64,000 nucleotides of DNA from Nothophaeocryptopus gaeumannii (Eukaryota; Ascomycota; Dothideomycetes; Mycosphaerellales; Mycosphaerellaceae), in assembly GCA_031771865.1 (NCBI GenBank), contig JASISA010000019.1:992001-1056000 (forward strand). The letters are read 5' to 3'. Of this stretch, positions 52,295 through 62,947 are shown in pieces. The position numbers and the translations under genes were made by a program. The notes below the pieces were generated by a model, which had not been told where the DNA came from, ran no database searches, and was given only the letters and a program-made list of their open reading frames with translations. Positions within the stretch are counted from its first letter, which is position 1. Each line of letters begins with the position of its first letter.

Positions 52295-52770
52295 ATGTTG
52301 TATGAATTGATAGGCGTGGTATGTCCAAGAGTATGAGTCGCAGAAGGCGGATGCTGATACAGTATACAGGTCCGCCCAGGACGAACCGTCAACGAGATCA
52401 AAGAGTACTTCCACCCACCCTCCATTTTCATGGCATTTCTCTGACAGCCTTCAGAATCACGCGAACGACTGGTAACATCATTCTCGGCGCGGGCGGCGTT
52501 GTGCGAGGCATCACAAATTGGGGCACATTCACCCTTCCAAACCCAGCGCGAAAGCAAGGCGCGATGTATCGCGAAGGCCACTACTTCATCCTGCGATTCG
52601 ATTCGAGCGCAAAGACACAACATGCCGTGAGGAGAACGCTGGGTCTGGACCCGCGGATGATAAGATACAGCGTTGTGAAGATGGGGAGCAAACTGGAGGA
52701 GATCAAGGATGTCGCGGGCAAGGCGGAATGGGGCGCGTTGGGGAGCGCTTCGACCAATGCAACGCCATAG
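52295..52770 (+). CDS. MRP17: Mitochondrial small ribosomal subunit protein bS6m
   Basis: Exons 52295-52318, 52370-52404 and 52455-52770 give 375 nt and 124 aa. Introns of 51 nt (GTATGT...ATACAG) and 50 nt (GTACTT...TTCAG) are needed to recover the conserved start MLYELIGVVRPGRTVNEIKE. The long exon reads ITRTTGNIILGAGGVVRGIT, NWGTFTLPNPARKQGAMYRE, GHYFILRFDSSAKTQHAVRR and TLGLDPRMIRYSVVKMG. This is the bS6 fold with its RNA-binding loop and the fungal mitochondrial insertion. The first two exons are too small to be seen as open frames. A 264-codon frame on the opposite strand is a shadow of this gene. Confidence 0.93.
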
Positions 52771-53229
52771 GGCATATGCGGGATGAGCAGATGAAAGCTG
52801 AATGTACAGTGTAACAAAGCATTGAGAGGCGTTTGGCGCTGGAATACCCGGTGATCTGTAGATGGAAGGCATGTATCGTAAGAGCAGCCACGCCATCGCA
52901 ATGGGAAGGAAAGACTCTAAGATGATGAACACATACGCCCCTGCTCCAGAGTGTTCACCTTATGCATAGGGGGACGAGACTGCCGTTTGCCGAACGCGCC
53001 TTCTCGGTCACGAGCTGACCCAAGAGCGCCAAGCCGAGCTACCAACATGTTTATTACACGCCCCGCCGTGCGTTCGCAACGCCTTCTATTGTCACCCCAA
53101 AACAACACTCACTGCGACGAACACGCTGGAACCGACAGCGCGCGCGACAGAGGAACCGTTGAGGAAGCGGGCAATGTAAGCCTTGATTCCCTTCCACGCA
53201 CCACCTCATACCGACTGACTAGCAACAGC

Positions 53230-53814
53230 ATGGAGGCCTCGCCGCTCAAGCGCCTTTCTGGCGAGCTGCGAAACAGTATCTACCAATACGTCTTCGCGGA
53301 TGCTGTGATCGGGCTGGACTTCTACGCGCATCGGACCTCACCTCCTTCTCCAGTGGTTCATCGCACATTGTTCGCCCTCACCAACACCTGCAAGGCCATA
53401 CGCAAGGAGACCATGCTTCTATACTGGTCTGAAGCTACGCTTTATTTGCATACTGGATGCCTCACGGAAGCGCCAAAGGCCATGCGCCACTGGCTACCGG
53501 AGATACAGAGATTCACGCGTTTTGTTGGCCAACAGCGGATACAAGCGGTCAAGCGCGTCACAATCAACCTGGGCATGCCAGTTGTGAGCTGGGCCACACA
53601 ATATCAACCCCCAAACCTCAAGTACATGCAAGAGCAATTGGAATGTCTGATCAACCCAGACGCCAAGCTCGAAATCTCCTTCACCATGAAGCATCCTGCA
53701 ACTCCATGGATGCCACCTGTCGCCATTCAGTTCGATCTCCGCCAGCGCCACTTAGCCAGCGGCTTGATGCGGAATGCGTATCGCTCAGTACAGTCTGACT
53801 TCCGTTGGCTATAG
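53230..53814 (+). CDS. Small fungal F-box-like (LxxELRNxIY) protein
   Basis: 194 aa from MEASPLKRLSGELRNSIYQY. The opening LSGELRNSIYQYVF is the short F-box-like/2EXR-type motif common in Dothideomycete proteins of unknown role. It is followed by ALTNTCKAIRKETMLLYWSE, the usual second block. The rest (RVTINLGMPVVSWATQYQPP, LECLINPDAKLEISF) is strand-rich. The frame continues upstream, but an AG acceptor (ACTAGCAACAG) abuts the ATG, so an extra 5' exon ending with the GTAAGC donor at about 53175 is possible. Function unknown. Confidence 0.65.
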   Translation: MEASPLKRLSGELRNSIYQYVFADAVIGLDFYAHRTSPPSPVVHRTLFALTNTCKAIRKETMLLYWSEATLYLHTGCLTEAPKAMRHWLPEIQRFTRFVGQQRIQAVKRVTINLGMPVVSWATQYQPPNLKYMQEQLECLINPDAKLEISFTMKHPATPWMPPVAIQFDLRQRHLASGLMRNAYRSVQSDFRWL

Positions 53815-54484
53815 TATGACGACGACGAAAAGGACGCGTTTAAGCGACTCAGCACCAACCTTTCAATGGTCTTCTGTACAACCTACCAGGCCCTTCTCCC
53901 GAGCTCTGTGGACACCACATCTGATGATTGCTAGGAAGGAAATATGCCACCGGCAGGCGCAGACATGATTACTTGCAAAGCATGATGCAGATAGCAAGAC
54001 CTAAGGCGATACTGAAACTTCGAGGCGGCACAAGGTACTCGAGATGAGTCAACAGACTGATCTGGACAGCCCTACATGGCAAGTCGCGGACTATTGCTAG
54101 TCCGTGTCCCTGGAGCGCACGGTATAGGCGGCAAGTCCCGTGACGGTACTGGCTTCCACAACATCCGGCGGACTCAACGGTTCTTGGCACAAAACGGAGA
54201 CAGCGCAAGAACTTCTGTAAGCAGCAGCTTGTATATGATATGTATGAAATTGCTCGTTGTAATGATGACAATTGAAGTGCTGGAGTTTCGATTCAGGCGT
54301 CGTAGCTCGTGCAAGCTTTCAATCCAAGTTCTACTCATTCAAGGCAGAACGAGTCTCAGCCGGATCCCTGCATGACTACTATACAGGCCAACTCTTATCG
54401 AATTATAACTCTACTTCCAGCGAAGCAAGACCAATTGACCATTGTCCCAGCGACAGCTACAACGTCTCCATCACGGTGCACCCA
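53815..54484. other. Intergenic region, no gene supported
   Basis: 670 bases between two small F-box-like genes. Only motif-free frames are seen. Confidence 0.4.
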
Positions 54485-55057
54485 ATGGAACAAATCACAA
54501 CTACGGTTGCTCGTCTCTCACCTGATCAAGTTGATACCCTCCTCGCCACGCTTCTCTCCATGCGCAACGCTCGCTCGTCTTTACTCTGTCTACCCAGGGA
54601 GATTCGCGATATCATCTACATCTTCTCCGTGCAGAACCACCTCCAATCGAGACTCGACGAAGACAAATCAATTCCCTTTTTCAAAGACCTTCATGCACCG
54701 CCATTGTTCCGGATCAGCCGTCAAGTATCCAGCGAATGTTTGGAGCTTTTCCCTCAACCTCCTATCTCGTTACGCACTTTTGGTCCATTGGTCCATGGCG
54801 TGTCCCTGGATTGCGATGATCCCAACGCACTGAAACTTCTCAGGAGGGAGGTGAGGGAGCTGGGAAGGAAGCCTGAGATTAGTGGGGAGTTGGAGAGCGT
54901 GGAAGATGCTAGGGAGAAAGCGCTCGAACAGGGCAGACCAGGGGCGATTAGAGGGATAATGACATTTGACGAGTGTCTGGGGATGGGGCCGAGATGTTGG
55001 TGGAAGACGTGTTTGAGTGATGAGAGACCTGTATGGTTGGCGAAGATGGGACATTAA
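54485..55057 (+). CDS. Small fungal F-box-like (LPREIRDxIY) protein
   Basis: 190 aa from MEQITTTVARLSPDQVDTLL. The block SLLCLPREIRDIIYIFSVQN is the same short F-box-like motif as in the gene at 53230, followed by PPLFRISRQVSSECLELFP. The second half is charged (LRREVRELGRKPEISGELES) and ends GMGPRCWWKTCLSDERPVWL. The frame is open for 71 more codons upstream, without coding look. It is probably a diverged relative of its neighbour rather than a recent duplicate, as only the motif is shared. Function unknown. Confidence 0.6.
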   Translation: MEQITTTVARLSPDQVDTLLATLLSMRNARSSLLCLPREIRDIIYIFSVQNHLQSRLDEDKSIPFFKDLHAPPLFRISRQVSSECLELFPQPPISLRTFGPLVHGVSLDCDDPNALKLLRREVRELGRKPEISGELESVEDAREKALEQGRPGAIRGIMTFDECLGMGPRCWWKTCLSDERPVWLAKMGH

Positions 55058-55465
55058 TGACACGCGCGAGGAAGGAGAGGAAGAATAACGGGAAAAGTGT
55101 TCCCTTCCATCAATGTACGAATGAGAATCTGGGCTCGATGGCAATGGCGTAGCAGTTCAGAATGCTGGAGAGATGTCAGTGTTGAAGTTCCTCACGTCGG
55201 AATTAAGTAGTAAAGGAACATCTCAAGCCATTGACAGTTGCAGAGCCTCCGAATTGAAAGTGTGATTATCAATTCTGCACCCTATTTTACTCAAAGTAGA
55301 TAGTTGAGCACGAAAGGAAAGTGTTCTTTCATAGTAGTAGTACAGTGGTAGCTTACGACGAACTCCACTCCGCGCGCTTCTCATTCGCTGAAAGCGAGCA
55401 CCTCACTTCCTTCCCTCGACTATCACAGCTCCATCGCCAATGCATCGACATCAGTTGCCTCATCA
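55058..55465. other. Intergenic region, no gene supported
   Basis: About 400 bases, AT-richer than its neighbours, with no supported feature. Confidence 0.35.
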
Positions 55466-55789
55466 ATGACTCCAATTCCGGACGATTTGCTCGCGTGTAT
55501 CAGGTCTTTGCCTCTGAACCGCCAAGAGCTCCGACCTGCTGCAGGAATGCTTACAGCTGAGCTAAAAGATACAGAGCTTGTCCAGATGCTGCACTTCGCG
55601 CCATGGAGCAACATGCGGCCTAGGTGAGCGCCTTCCAGCGCCTTTAGCGAATATCGTGGAATGATGAGCTTGGTCAAAGAGTTGGCATGCACGGTCTTTA
55701 TGGCAGTACACCGTGCGAGTGCCACGGGTCATGCTTCTTCAAGTCCTGGAAGACGTCGCAACGGCTGTACGTATCTCAAAACGCCGTGA
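55466..55789 (+). pseudogene. Possible interrupted short gene
   Basis: From the ATG at 55466 the frame reads MTPIPDDLLACIRSLPLNRQ, then TAELKDTELVQMLHFAPWSN. It meets a TGA at 55625-55627 and continues in the same frame with SEYRGMMSLVKELACTVFMA to a stop at 55787. The TGA is one transition from CGA. No family is recognised. A further open stretch at 55799-56212 has coding-like composition and could belong to the same remnant. Confidence 0.3.
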
Positions 55790-56759
55790 GGTGTCGGTGT
55801 GGCTATGCGTCGCTCATATGCTCCGCAAGTTGTAGGTCTGTTGAGGGAGAGAAAGAGGAAGAAGGCAGAAGGGTGTATATGTTTGGAGAAGGATCTTGGC
55901 TTCAACAAGTATCCTGCCCAAACAGCTCTCCGAAATGGACCTCTCTTGTCTGGCCTCCAGGACTCAGCTCATCGCCAAGTGACTGATGGTCTGCCAATAT
56001 CAGCTCAGCCAGACTTTTTTGGCAGCCCAGACGCCTTAATAGTATCAACATGGTGGCAAGTACAGACCTTCCCGCGACAAGATCTGGTTCGACGAGCAGA
56101 AAAGGCTCCGAGTCTTAGCGAGACAATTATACCCGGTCTCAAGCAGCAACTATTGCGGCCTGGACGTCTCCCCAGGCGCGAATGCAAACAGGCTCTACTG
56201 CAAAGCCGATGACCTGCTGATACTGGGCTCGCTGTAATGCCCGAGGATCTTTCCATGCCATTGCTGCTCGAGAACCGAATCAATGTGTCTCAGACTATCA
56301 TCGCGGATCGCTCCTGATGATGCACCGCCTCCCTAGACGCTCGAGGGCCGTTGCGCACCTGGACGACAAGACGAGTCTATTGTGCGACTGAGAGGCTCCA
56401 TTGAGAAACGAATGACCTGTTCAGCGCTCGGGTTCGCCCCTACGTCCAGAAAGTGTGCTGCAACGTCCCTCGACGCACTTAAGTAGGTGTTGCACGAAGC
56501 TTTCCTGCTCGCCATTCTCGTGGTAGGTGTTGCTCTATTTGTCGCGGGAGTGTTGAGAGGAAGAGCGTAAGGCAAGCTAGAAGAGAAGCGAAATAGATCG
56601 GCTTCTTCGCCAAGCCGCGCGTTTGCGGTACGTGTGAAGTTGACTTTCACTCACTCACCAGCCCCACGCGTCCTCCCGTCACACCACACCGGTGGGTCGC
56701 ATCAAACGATAGATTAGCCCGCACTTGCTCCTCTCCGTCTCGGGTTCTTCTTGCACAAG
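55790..56759. other. Region of weak frames, possibly gene remnants
   Basis: A plus frame at 55799-56212 and a minus frame at 56005-56283 overlap. Neither shows a motif. The area may belong to decayed genes on either side, but I cannot define one. Confidence 0.3.
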
Positions 56760-58218
56760 ACACACTTGACCCCCCCTTCCACACACGCCGCTATGCATCA
56801 AATCCAGCTCCTTCGGTCCGCATCCTAGACTTCAATGTCAAGATCGGCTTGAATGACCACCTTGACACCGAAATCTCACTTCTTACGAGCCTTACACGTG
56901 CGGCGCGAGACTTGAAAAACGACAGCGTCCTTACACCATGCCTCGCGCCTTTTCAGCGAGTGCGCCTGGGGTCAGGTCCCACAGCGCTGCCAGATACAAG
57001 ACTCGGAATCTGAGGGTAATCTTGAGGCTGACATTTCCCTGGTTGAGGAACAGAGCTCGCTTCACGCTGCACCTCGAGATGCCCGAGCCTCGGCCTTCGA
57101 GCCTGCGGACGTGCGGCTCATTAGCTCAGACTGCATTTCAAAGGCTAGTAGAGAGCAAACAGTTCAGCTGCTCCATGAGCGTTATGGTTTCAAGGTCACT
57201 ATCGAGGGGCTACGTGAAGAGGCTGCAATGCTTCGTCAGGACCTGACAGAAGCGAAGATGAAGTCGAAGATGGGAAAGAACGCGTACTACGAGGCCAAGA
57301 TCGCGAGTCTCCAGGACCAGCTTGATCAGGCAAGGAAGGTTACATCAGTCCACGCTGCTGCGGATGTCCAGGCGAGCGCTTCAACAGCGGACCCAAAAAC
57401 AAAGCAGCGCAAGCCAAACTCAGGCGCATCCGATGAGATCAGCGCGGTGTCGAACGAGGAAATCGCGTTGGTGATTCAGCGTCACGAGCGGGAGCTGAAG
57501 CGGTGAAATGAGCAGCATGAGAAGGCGCTCGCGAAATTCGACCTCCCGCTAGACGACGCCAGCAGGAATCTGGAAAACCGAGACTGAGCTCGAGGCTGCG
57601 ACAAAGAAAGTGAGCAACCAGAAGACAGAGATTCGAAATCTGCACAAGAAGAGCGATGAGCTCACACTGTCTCTTACCGACCGCGACAACGAGATCTCGC
57701 AGCTTAAGTGCACTATTTCTGCGAAGAAGAAAGAAATTACTGGAATGCAACAAGCTGATGATGAGCTCAACGACAAGATCACGGAGCTGCAGTCTTCCAT
57801 CTACGATCAGAAGACCATCATCGACAACCAAGCTCAGCAGAGCATGGTCTTGCACTACAAATCCGCGCGTCAAGCGGATTTTATCAGGAAGCTAAGAGAC
57901 GAAATTGTGAGTCTCAAGGATGGTCGTAGGGAGGTGCCTGCGCCATACGATGGCTTTGACGTTGCTGGCCTTCTTCTCAGAGAGGCAAGAGGCCTGTCAA
58001 GCCCGCTGAGGGAGACGAGCCAACAGTCGATCCACGTTGAGCTGGCCGGTCTTGAGACTCTCGAGCACATTCAGAGCGAGCGGGCTATCCAAGTCACGAG
58101 TGCTCGATGCTACGATCCAGAGATCGTGAGAGGCATCGACCCTGGTGGGTTTGTGATGAAGCGAGACTTGAAGCTTAGAAATATCAAGGCTGGCAAAGTC
58201 AAGGTGAAGATGGTGTAA
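56760..58218 (+). pseudogene. Decayed coiled-coil protein gene
   Basis: Coding-like sequence runs through several frames. First comes a frame with VRILDFNVKIGLNDHLDTEI and SLLTSLTRAARDLKND. A second frame follows from about 56970 to a TGA at 57504-57506, with NLEADISLVEEQSS, REQTVQLLHERYGFKVTIEG and YYEAKIASLQDQLDQARKV. It continues past the TGA as NEQHEKALAKF. A third frame from about 57562 to 58218 has TETELEAATKKVSNQKTEIR, LTDRDNEISQLKCTISAKKK and ELQSSIYDQKTIIDNQAQQ. The heptad pattern persists throughout, so this was one long coiled-coil protein. At least two frame changes and one nonsense codon separate the pieces, and I could not build an intron model that fixes them. Confidence 0.55.
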
Positions 58219-58531
58219 AGAAAGGTGCACAAAGAGTGTAGGCGTTAGAAATTTTCCCGGATGAGCTGCAAGTCGGCATGATGAGAAGTGTGAACGGCGA
58301 GCATGGAGCATTGTATGATGCCTTGACGGACTATGGCGACGACTGAACGACTGAGACAATGGATCTAGCGCTTGGCGCTGGAGACGCAACGTCTCTGACA
58401 TAGCTTCCAGCATTGCATAAGGAGGCTGAGTGAGTGGCAAACACGTTGTACTCATTCCATACGACGTAGCAGAAAAGAAAATGAAGCTTCTAAAATTGAT
58501 GTGACCTTGTACCTCTCTTCAATCGACAACC

Positions 58532-58768
58532 ATGCATAAAACACTGACAACTGCGGCAAACAAATTCGATGAGAGTGTCCGTCACATCAATCAATGGGCA
58601 GGGGAGAGGAAACTGACAAGAGCGAAGCTCTTGAACGAGACATCCGCTGCGCCGTCAACAGCAGAGATGAAGAAACCACGCAACGTGCTGAAGAAGAAGT
58701 ACACCTCAGCAGGATTCTTGAACAGCATGAAGGTCTGGGGTCACAAGACTGAAAAAGATAGCGAATAG
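58532..58768 (+). CDS. Small ORF, hypothetical
   Basis: 78 codons: MHKTLTTAANKFDESVRHIN, then RKLTRAKLLNETSAAPSTAE, and a basic end NSMKVWGHKTEKDSE. It may be a real small gene or the last exon of the decayed coiled-coil gene just upstream. It ends 48 bases from the convergent FAD-oxidase gene. Evidence is weak. Confidence 0.25.
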   Translation: MHKTLTTAANKFDESVRHINQWAGERKLTRAKLLNETSAAPSTAEMKKPRNVLKKKYTSAGFLNSMKVWGHKTEKDSE

Positions 58769-58816
58769 GATAAGTGAGCCACAAAAGCAACACCTCCACA
58801 TTCAAGTATCAGTCCT

Positions 58817-60484
58817 CTACCCCGTGCCATGTCCCTCCCACAATTTAAACCCTCCCGGCATCAGCCTCTGCCACACCCCCCTCGGATCATACTTCCTACT
58901 CACACTCCTCAAAAACTCCACTTCTTCTCGCCCGTACCCTCCAATTGGATTCTGCCATTTTTCTGCGTAGTTCAGATACAAATATGGCGAATACACGCCT
59001 GCTTCTTTTGCCATTTGCTCCGCTTTCGAAATCGCGGATTCTATTTGGTTTTCGATGTAGGGATCGTTTTCGGCACCGGCCCATTGCGGGTAGATGCAGA
59101 AATTCACCACAATTCCATCCTTGGGATCAAGACCCAATACATTGTTCTTATGCGACGATGCGACTTCGGCGGCTTGGGGGATGGCTTGAATACTCAACGC
59201 GAATACGGATTTCGGGAGGTGGGTGAGTTGGGCTTGGGCCATGTCGTGAAAGATCTGAATCGCATGGTCCATGAATGGGCTATCGTCGAGGTAAAAGGAG
59301 AAAGTAGCTAGCATGCGACGAGGAACGGATTTCATGACGGGATAGATGTCGCCTGTGAGGGTGGAGAGGGATTGGAGTTTGAGGTCGGAAGCTGAGTGAG
59401 AGTATGCGTTAGCTGGATTGTTGGCAATGGAGAAGGGGTTGCTAGGAGACGCACTTAGAATAGGCGCACTGTTGATGGCATCTGCAAAATATGATGGTGT
59501 TTCGTTCTTAGCCGGAACTTTTGTGTATGCGAAGAGACTGGAGACGGCGCCTTTGATGCCTGGCTGGCCGCCGGCCCAGTCACCGTAGACGTAGCTTTGT
59601 ACGAAAGCTCCATTGGGCTCGTCTATGTTAGTCTTGGCCAATTGTTTGAAGGCCTTGGTTTGTTCCTTGGCCGTCGAAATGTCGTAGGAGACGATTCCGC
59701 CCCAGATGGGTCCTCCTGGATAGGACTTGAGCTCGAGTTTGGTTACAATTCCAAAGTTGTTGTGACCGCCCTTCAGTGCTCGGAAGAGGTCAGGCTTGTT
59801 GGTTGCAGAGACGACTTCGATCTCCCCATCTGCCATCACGAGCTCGTATGAATATACGTTGTCGCAGACGAAGCCGACTTTGGGTGACAAGAAGCTGATT
59901 CCGCCACCTAATGTTAGTCCACCAACACCGGTAGACGAGTATCTTCCCCCAACAACAGCCAGGTTGTGGTCGTCGAGATACTTGTACACCTCGCCCCAGC
60001 GTGCGCCTCCGCCAACAGAGGTGACCTTCTTATCCTCAGACACAGACACTTCGTTCAATCCCGACATGTCGATCGTGACGCCACCTTCAATATTGGCTGC
60101 ACCCGCCCACCCTGTATGTCCACCTCCTCTAACAGCAAATTTGCAGGAACCGAGGGTGCTGAGAATTTTCACGGTCTTTGCGACATCATGTGCACAACCC
60201 GGATGAATTACACAGCTAGGCTGTAGTTGCGTCTCGCGTTCGGACCAGTAGCTATCCAGAGAGGATTTGTATCCTTTGTCGACGGTCAAAGCGACCTTGG
60301 AGCCCAGCTGCTTCTCAAGCAGGGTGCAGCATGTCGTGCCATTTATTACGCCTTTCGCTTGCAGTACATGATTGAAGGCAGAGCCGTCAGACAGCAGGTC
60401 TTTCGCGTTTGCCTCGGCGAATTTTTGATGCTTTGCGCAGAGCGCGATGGGGAGGAGACAGGTCGCGAGAGAGGAAAGCTTCAT
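58817..60484 (-). CDS. Secreted FAD-linked oxidase (BBE/PCMH family)
   Basis: Vanillyl-alcohol-oxidase-type flavoprotein. The open frame codes 555 aa, but 59454-59392 is almost certainly a 63-nt in-frame intron (donor GTGCGT, branch GCTAAC, acceptor CACTCAG). Removing it gives exons 60484-59455 and 58817-59391 and 534 aa. A signal peptide (MKLSSLATCLLPIALCAKHQ) is present. The FAD domain has SCVIHPGCAHDVAKTVKIL and AVRGGGHTGWAGAANIEGGV, with the FAD-linking His at about 123. It continues with VGGRYSSTGVGGLTLGGGIS and GFVCDNVYSYELVMADGEI, then ALKGGHNNFGIVTKLEL. The C-terminal BBE segment has YLNYAEKWQNPIGGYGREEV near the end. Such enzymes oxidise carbohydrates or secondary metabolites. No cluster partner is adjacent. 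Confidence 0.92.
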   Translation of the reverse strand: MKLSSLATCLLPIALCAKHQKFAEANAKDLLSDGSAFNHVLQAKGVINGTTCCTLLEKQLGSKVALTVDKGYKSSLDSYWSERETQLQPSCVIHPGCAHDVAKTVKILSTLGSCKFAVRGGGHTGWAGAANIEGGVTIDMSGLNEVSVSEDKKVTSVGGGARWGEVYKYLDDHNLAVVGGRYSSTGVGGLTLGGGISFLSPKVGFVCDNVYSYELVMADGEIEVVSATNKPDLFRALKGGHNNFGIVTKLELKSYPGGPIWGGIVSYDISTAKEQTKAFKQLAKTNIDEPNGAFVQSYVYGDWAGGQPGIKGAVSSLFAYTKVPAKNETPSYFADAINSAPILSASPSNPFSIANNPANAYSHSASDLKLQSLSTLTGDIYPVMKSVPRRMLATFSFYLDDSPFMDHAIQIFHDMAQAQLTHLPKSVFALSIQAIPQAAEVASSHKNNVLGLDPKDGIVVNFCIYPQWAGAENDPYIENQIESAISKAEQMAKEAGVYSPYLYLNYAEKWQNPIGGYGREEVEFLRSVSRKYDPRGVWQRLMPGGFKLWEGHGTG

Positions 60485-61785
60485 CGTCGTCTGGTCTGGG
60501 TAGAAAATTCAGACTGCAGATAATGCTATACTGCGTCTATTGCGAAAGTATGTGATTGCATGCTTTTCTCCAATGCCGCAGATATATCTTTGGCCTTGCA
60601 GGCTGCGGCGTTGGGTCTTACTCGGTGAAGAAAATGCTGCGGCATTCAATAGTCTTGGAAGGATGGGTTTTATTATTAGAGAGTGGTCAAAAAGATCCCG
60701 GGATGGATGGAGGTGACGCCGCGCGGCAGCTCCAAAGATCATCAGTTCATCAAAAAAGAAAAGAGATTCGCAAAGGCCCTGGTATGGTTGTACATGCCCG
60801 GTAGAGTTTATCAGCAATCTCGATGTAAAAGGCTCACCATCATCAGAGTGTTCCTGACCGTGAGTGCCAATCCATTGCAGTCGGAAGCATGCTGATAGTC
60901 TCGTAGCGAAGTCGCCACCATAGGCCTTACACTGGGCTGGAATTCGAGCATCAAGTTGCTCTCAGGTGCGGTATTGGAGTTGCACTCGAGATGCCAACCT
61001 TCGACGTCCCGCGTGTTGCCCTGGCAAGAGTCCAGGATGAGGCTCACATGGGTCCCTTGATCACCGCCGCTTCTGGAAAGGGGATCATCACCGCGTGAGC
61101 GACTTCGTTCGCTGTCCTGTCGAAACTGTGCAAGGCCAGGAACGACCTGCAAACGCGACACGGCACTGCACTGGTCTTTCTTGAGCCAAGGGTTCGCCCT
61201 ACTCTTGATCAGTTGGCAGAATCTGAGAAGTGAAATGAGGGGAATGATGATGTGGAAGCGAACGATATCGAAACACAGGCAGAGATGAATGAGCACAGCA
61301 GATGGCAAGAGTGGTAAGTGGGTCATTGTCAGAAGAGAGAGGAGCGACTACCGACGCGATAGCAGCTATCATGCTGGTGTGGGCGTATGATCGCCTGCGC
61401 ATATTAGGCCCTGTTGGTAGCCACAAGTCCCAAGCCTGTGTTGTTCAAATGTCCGTACGTAGACCACGCTTGTCCGCGGGAGTCACCCCGGCCAGATCAT
61501 ACCCAGCCCCGCATAGCGTGTATGCTCATAGGTAGCTCATCCTAGAAGGGGTTTGTCTCGAGGCCGCCCCACGCTGTCGAGGCTTTCGCTGTGAGGTGTT
61601 TGACAGCCGTGACTGGTGACTGGGAGCTGCTTTCGACTCTGTCCGTTTGACAGCGCAGCACAGTCTGCCAAGTCCTCCATGGTACAGACGCCAATTTGAT
61701 CGCGTATAGAGGCCGTAGTCCTGATCGCGATGTTATGTCAGGTTCCACGGGTATGATAAGGCCCTCGAACGTCGCAGGGTATATC
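60485..61785. other. Intergenic region, no gene firmly supported
   Basis: 1.3 kb. A 171-codon minus frame (60811-61326) contains GWHLECNSNTAPESNLMLEF, which looks weakly protein-like, but it has no family match I can name and its N-terminal part is hydrophobic and motif-free. The stretch 60485-60800 should hold the FAD-oxidase promoter. Confidence 0.35.
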
Positions 61786-62328
61786 CTAATCCTCCTTCTT
61801 CTTCTCGCCCATCTCAATACCTAGCTCTTCCAGGAACTCCTGCACGACCTGCACAATGACTCCGTGGTCCTGCTCTTGCTTCAACCCACTGACAACGATC
61901 ACAGCCACAATGCCTTCCACACCCTGCACCCTCACCGGCCACCCTCCACCGTGAATCGCATACTCTCCTGCCTTCACCCCCAGGGCAAACTTGGCTGCAA
62001 AAGCTGCCTCATCGCCCTTGAACTTGTTGTGCAAATACCACGTAGAGCTCCCGAAGCGCAGCACCGTGTTTCTCTTGCGGGCGACCCATGAGTCATTGTC
62101 CGGTGAGGTACCAGAGTGTGTGACGGCGTGGAAGAGACAGTGGTGGCCGTGTGCTAGGGTGATGTCTATGACGACGGGTTTAGCGAAGCCCATAAGTCTT
62201 GTTCGGAGGAGGGAGCCTAGGGCCCATGCTGTGCTGGAGGTGAATGTTGGGAAGGAGAGGGTGTGGTCGATGATGGAGATTTCTTCCAGCTCACGGGATG
62301 GGAGCGGGATGGTCGGTTCGGTAGTCAT
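61786..62328 (-). CDS. DUF967/HbpS-like (UPF0303) protein
   Basis: 180 aa from MTTEPTIPLPSRELEEISII; the 20 extra upstream codons are probably leader. The pattern TLSFPTFTSSTAWALGSLLR, PVVIDITLAHGHHCLFHAVT, DNDSWVARKRNTVLRFGSST and ALGVKAGEYAIHGGGWPVRV, followed by GVEGIVAVIVVSGLKQEQDH and a helical end, is the UPF0303/DUF967 layout. This is a profilin-like alpha/beta fold in the HbpS/GlcG superfamily linked to heme or small-ligand binding in bacteria. The fungal role is unknown. No signal peptide. Complete. Confidence 0.85.
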   Translation of the reverse strand: MTTEPTIPLPSRELEEISIIDHTLSFPTFTSSTAWALGSLLRTRLMGFAKPVVIDITLAHGHHCLFHAVTHSGTSPDNDSWVARKRNTVLRFGSSTWYLHNKFKGDEAAFAAKFALGVKAGEYAIHGGGWPVRVQGVEGIVAVIVVSGLKQEQDHGVIVQVVQEFLEELGIEMGEKKKED

Positions 62329-62947
62329 GGTGAAGGGATGGGAGTAGTATGCAGGTCTTGTCGTGAGGGTCAACGTCTTCGTTATCACCTCAACAACGAT
62401 ACCATGCCATCACTCCACTCTCGGCCAAGCATGTCGGCGGCAGTCGGCCCGGCTGTCAAGTCGACTTGACGTATGAACAGGCTATATACGAACGCGTAGT
62501 CTATCAATGATCTGGTTCACGATTCAGCTGGCTCCTTACCGATGTGAGGATTCAGGCGCTGGCACAACACTGTCCAATGAGAAGCGCAACAGGTCGAGCA
62601 CAAAGACAAAGAGACGGGACGGGATGTCGTTGGAATGCCAAGGCCGAGGTCAGAGGCACGGCTTCTTCCAGACCGCGAAGGCATAACTCTACCCAGTCCT
62701 CCCTATTCCTTCCTCACCCTCACGTCAACATCAAGATACAGCCTAAGACAGCTTCGTGTCCGTACATCGTATATCGACATTCATCACATCGAAGGCGTGT
62801 CGTGAACTGCTTTGCGGTAGCCCACGGCCGCCGCAGCAAGGAGAGAGGCCCAGATGTTTCGGGCACCTCAATCTGCTCTTAAATGCTCAGCAAGGCTACC
62901 ACGGTAGGCATGGGATCGTTGCACACCTTATGTTCCCTACCTCTCGT
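62329..62947. other. Intergenic region, no gene supported
   Basis: About 620 bases between the DUF967 gene and a weak plus-strand exon. Nothing recognisable. Confidence 0.35.

Noticed and set aside
52138..52932. 264-codon minus-strand open frame
   Set aside because: Overlaps the well-supported three-exon bS6m gene on the other strand; contains its antisense and no family motif.
15790..58218. Alternative genetic code with TAA/TAG as Gln
   Set aside because: Intact housekeeping genes end in ordinary TAA/TAG/TGA at family-typical lengths, so the standard code applies.
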